Positions 36,110 through 37,571 of a DNA stretch of 37,571 nucleotides are shown piece after piece. A program made the translations under genes and the position numbers. The DNA is taken from assembly GCA_025356595.1 (NCBI GenBank), contig JANXSQ010000254.1:1-37571 (forward strand), written 5' to 3'. Origin of the DNA: Janthinobacterium sp. GTDB taxonomy: Bacteria; Pseudomonadota; Gammaproteobacteria; Burkholderiales; Burkholderiaceae_D. Numbering within the stretch: the first letter of the stretch is position 1; every line of letters starts with the position of its first letter. The notes under the pieces were generated by a model. That model made no database searches. It saw nothing but the letters and a program-made list of their open reading frames with translations, and was not told the DNA's origin.

Positions 36110-37485
36110 CAGGCCGCGGCGGCCAGCGGCAGGCGGATGCGGATCGCGCAGCCGCGCGCCGCCGCGCCGTCCACGGCCACCTGACCGCCCAGTTGCTGGA
36201 CGATGGTGTAGACGATGTGCATGCCCAGGCCGGAACCGCCCTGCCCGCGCTTGGTCGTGAAGAAGGGTTCGAAGACCCGCTCGCGCACGCCCGGCGCCAG
36301 GCCGACGCCGTCGTCGGCGAAATCGAGCCACAAGCATGCCGCGCCGGCCGCGCCGGCGTCGATGCCGGCGCTGATCGTGACCAGCCCCGGTCCGCCGTCC
36401 GGATAGGCGTGCTTGGCCGCGTTCATCAGCAAATTCGATAAAATCTGCGCCACTTTCCCGGCCGCCAGGCGCACCCGGATGGCCGCGTCGATGCGCAGCT
36501 CGACCGCGATGGCCGCCTTGCGCAACTCCGGGCTGTGCGCCGACACCAGGCCCTGCACGTAGTCGCGCAGCGCCAGCTCGGTGACGTGCTCGCTGCCCTG
36601 GTCCACCGCCAGTTGCTTGAAGTTGCCGATCAACTCGGCCGCCCGCGCCAGGTTCTGCTCGACCAGCCCGGCCGCCGCCTTCAGGCGCCCGGCCAGCTCG
36701 CCCAGCTCCCTGCGGCTGACCTTCTCGCCGCCCAGCGTGGCGATCAGCTTGTCGGCGTAGGCGCTCAGGCCCGAGGCCGCCGTCACCGCCACGCCGATCG
36801 GCGTATTCACCTCGTGCGCGACGCCGGCCACCAGCGCGCCCAGCGCGGCCATCTTCTCCTGTTCGACCAGGCTCGATTGCGCCGCCCGCAGGGCCTCGGT
36901 GCGCTGCGCCACCTTCAGTTCCAGCAGCGCCTCGCGGTCCTGGTGCTGCAGTTCGGCGGCGCCGCGCGCGGCGAAGATCGACAGCAGCGACAGCGCCAGC
37001 AGGCGCTTGTCCTCGTCGATGGGGCGGCTGTCGATGGCCGACAGGATGCCCAGGGTCTTGCCCTCGGTGTCGATCATCGGCATGCCGACGTAGCTTTCCG
37101 CGCCCATGTCCACCAGCAGGGTGTCGAGCGGATAGGCCGCCTGGATGGCGCAGCCGTGGAAGCACATGGTCTGGTCGCTGACGTCCTGGCAGGGCGTGTG
37201 CCGCAAACCGTATTCCATGTTCGGCAGATAATCGTCGCCGCCCCACACGGCCAGCGTGCGGATGCCCTCGGCGCCGTCGGCCAGGCGCGCCACGCGGCCG
37301 GCGATGACGTATCTGACGTCCAGCGCGGCGGCCAGGTCGCGCACCAGCACGCGCAGGAAATCGGCGCCGCGCACGCGCGCCGTGGCGGCGGTGATCGAGC
37401 GCAGCGCCGCCTCCGCCAGCACGCGGCGGTCGCCGGCGTCGAACAGCGCGGCGCCGTCCTGCTTGTCGTCTTGTTTCAGGTCCAT
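36109..37485 (-). CDS. GAF-domain sensor histidine kinase
   Basis: This 458-residue protein has a GAF-type sensor domain at about 40-170, with a Cys/His patch TPCQDVSDQTMCFHGCAIQ. A short coiled coil follows, then the dimerisation helix with the phosphorylated His224 (GVAHEVNTPIG) and an ATPase domain from about 300 with DDGVGL and GQGGSGLGMHIV. There are no membrane spans, so it is cytoplasmic. The ATG at 37485 is preferred over 37542 because GGGAG lies 8 bases upstream. The partner regulator is not in the window. The stop codon TGA (36111-36109) shares its last base with the IS5-family end. The C-terminus IRLPLA is normal for the family, so the gene is probably intact. Confidence 0.87.
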   Translation of the reverse strand: MDLKQDDKQDGAALFDAGDRRVLAEAALRSITAATARVRGADFLRVLVRDLAAALDVRYVIAGRVARLADGAEGIRTLAVWGGDDYLPNMEYGLRHTPCQDVSDQTMCFHGCAIQAAYPLDTLLVDMGAESYVGMPMIDTEGKTLGILSAIDSRPIDEDKRLLALSLLSIFAARGAAELQHQDREALLELKVAQRTEALRAAQSSLVEQEKMAALGALVAGVAHEVNTPIGVAVTAASGLSAYADKLIATLGGEKVSRRELGELAGRLKAAAGLVEQNLARAAELIGNFKQLAVDQGSEHVTELALRDYVQGLVSAHSPELRKAAIAVELRIDAAIRVRLAAGKVAQILSNLLMNAAKHAYPDGGPGLVTISAGIDAGAAGAACLWLDFADDGVGLAPGVRERVFEPFFTTKRGQGGSGLGMHIVYTIVQQLGGQVAVDGAAARGCAIRIRLPLAAAA

Positions 37486-37571
37486 GTCGTGCTCCCGCGC
37501 TGAAGGTTGATCAAGGAGGCGGCGTCTAGGCCGGCGGCGCACCCTGCCGGGGCGCGGCGCCGGCCAGCCTG

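Noticed and set aside
36535-37503. Plus-strand 322-residue frame opposite the histidine kinase
   Set aside because: Antisense of clear kinase motifs, with His/Gln/Arg-rich low-complexity translation.

Overview
The window is GC-rich, Gram-negative chromosomal DNA. The best guess is a betaproteobacterium of the Oxalobacteraceae (Massilia, Duganella or Janthinobacterium type). The grounds are a Burkholderia-type general porin, a benzoate/catechol gene order typical of betaproteobacteria, a possible PEP-CTERM remnant and very GC-biased codon use. The genus is inferred, not shown. Four blocks can be read.

Block 1 (1-11754). After what looks like the end of an IS21-type element and a decayed PEP-CTERM-like tail comes a run of seven plus-strand genes: a circularly permuted ATP-grasp protein, an alpha-E protein, a 1100-residue transglutaminase/DUF2126 protein, a fused ATP-grasp/alpha-E protein, a second transglutaminase-like protein, a SHOCT-domain protein and a third transglutaminase-like protein. 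Comparative genomics has predicted such sets to make or edit peptide (amide) bonds, but no product is established to my knowledge. This is the least understood system in the window. Here it is duplicated, with ligase-like and protease-like parts side by side.

Block 2 (11989-22593). A LysR regulator (catR) faces a run of genes on the other strand: catB, catC, catA, benA, benB, benC, benD, catD, then catI, catJ, catF. Together they encode the whole route from benzoate through catechol and cis,cis-muconate to 3-oxoadipate, and on to succinyl-CoA plus acetyl-CoA. The catR-catB gap holds three ATACC/GGTAT half-sites. A separate dyad resembling a PcaR box precedes catI.

Block 3 (22702-31379, all minus strand). 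It holds a small ArsR-type regulator with two membrane genes, a periplasmic cache-domain protein, a general porin, a BenK-type aromatic acid transporter, a BenE-type benzoate transporter and a large 2-oxoglutarate/Fe(II) oxygenase. Upstream of benE is a perfect 10-bp-arm palindrome with the same ATACC-N5-GGTAT core as the catR-catB site. This suggests that one regulator controls uptake and catabolism.

Block 4 (31476-36109). This is a truncated Tn3-family transposon. It has a 38-bp terminal repeat, three minus-strand passenger genes of visibly lower GC, a resolvase with a res-like region, and the N-terminal 40% or so of a transposase. An IS5-family element cuts the transposase. The other end of that IS lies directly on the stop codon of a GAF/histidine-kinase gene (36109-37485), so the rest of the transposon is missing from this junction.
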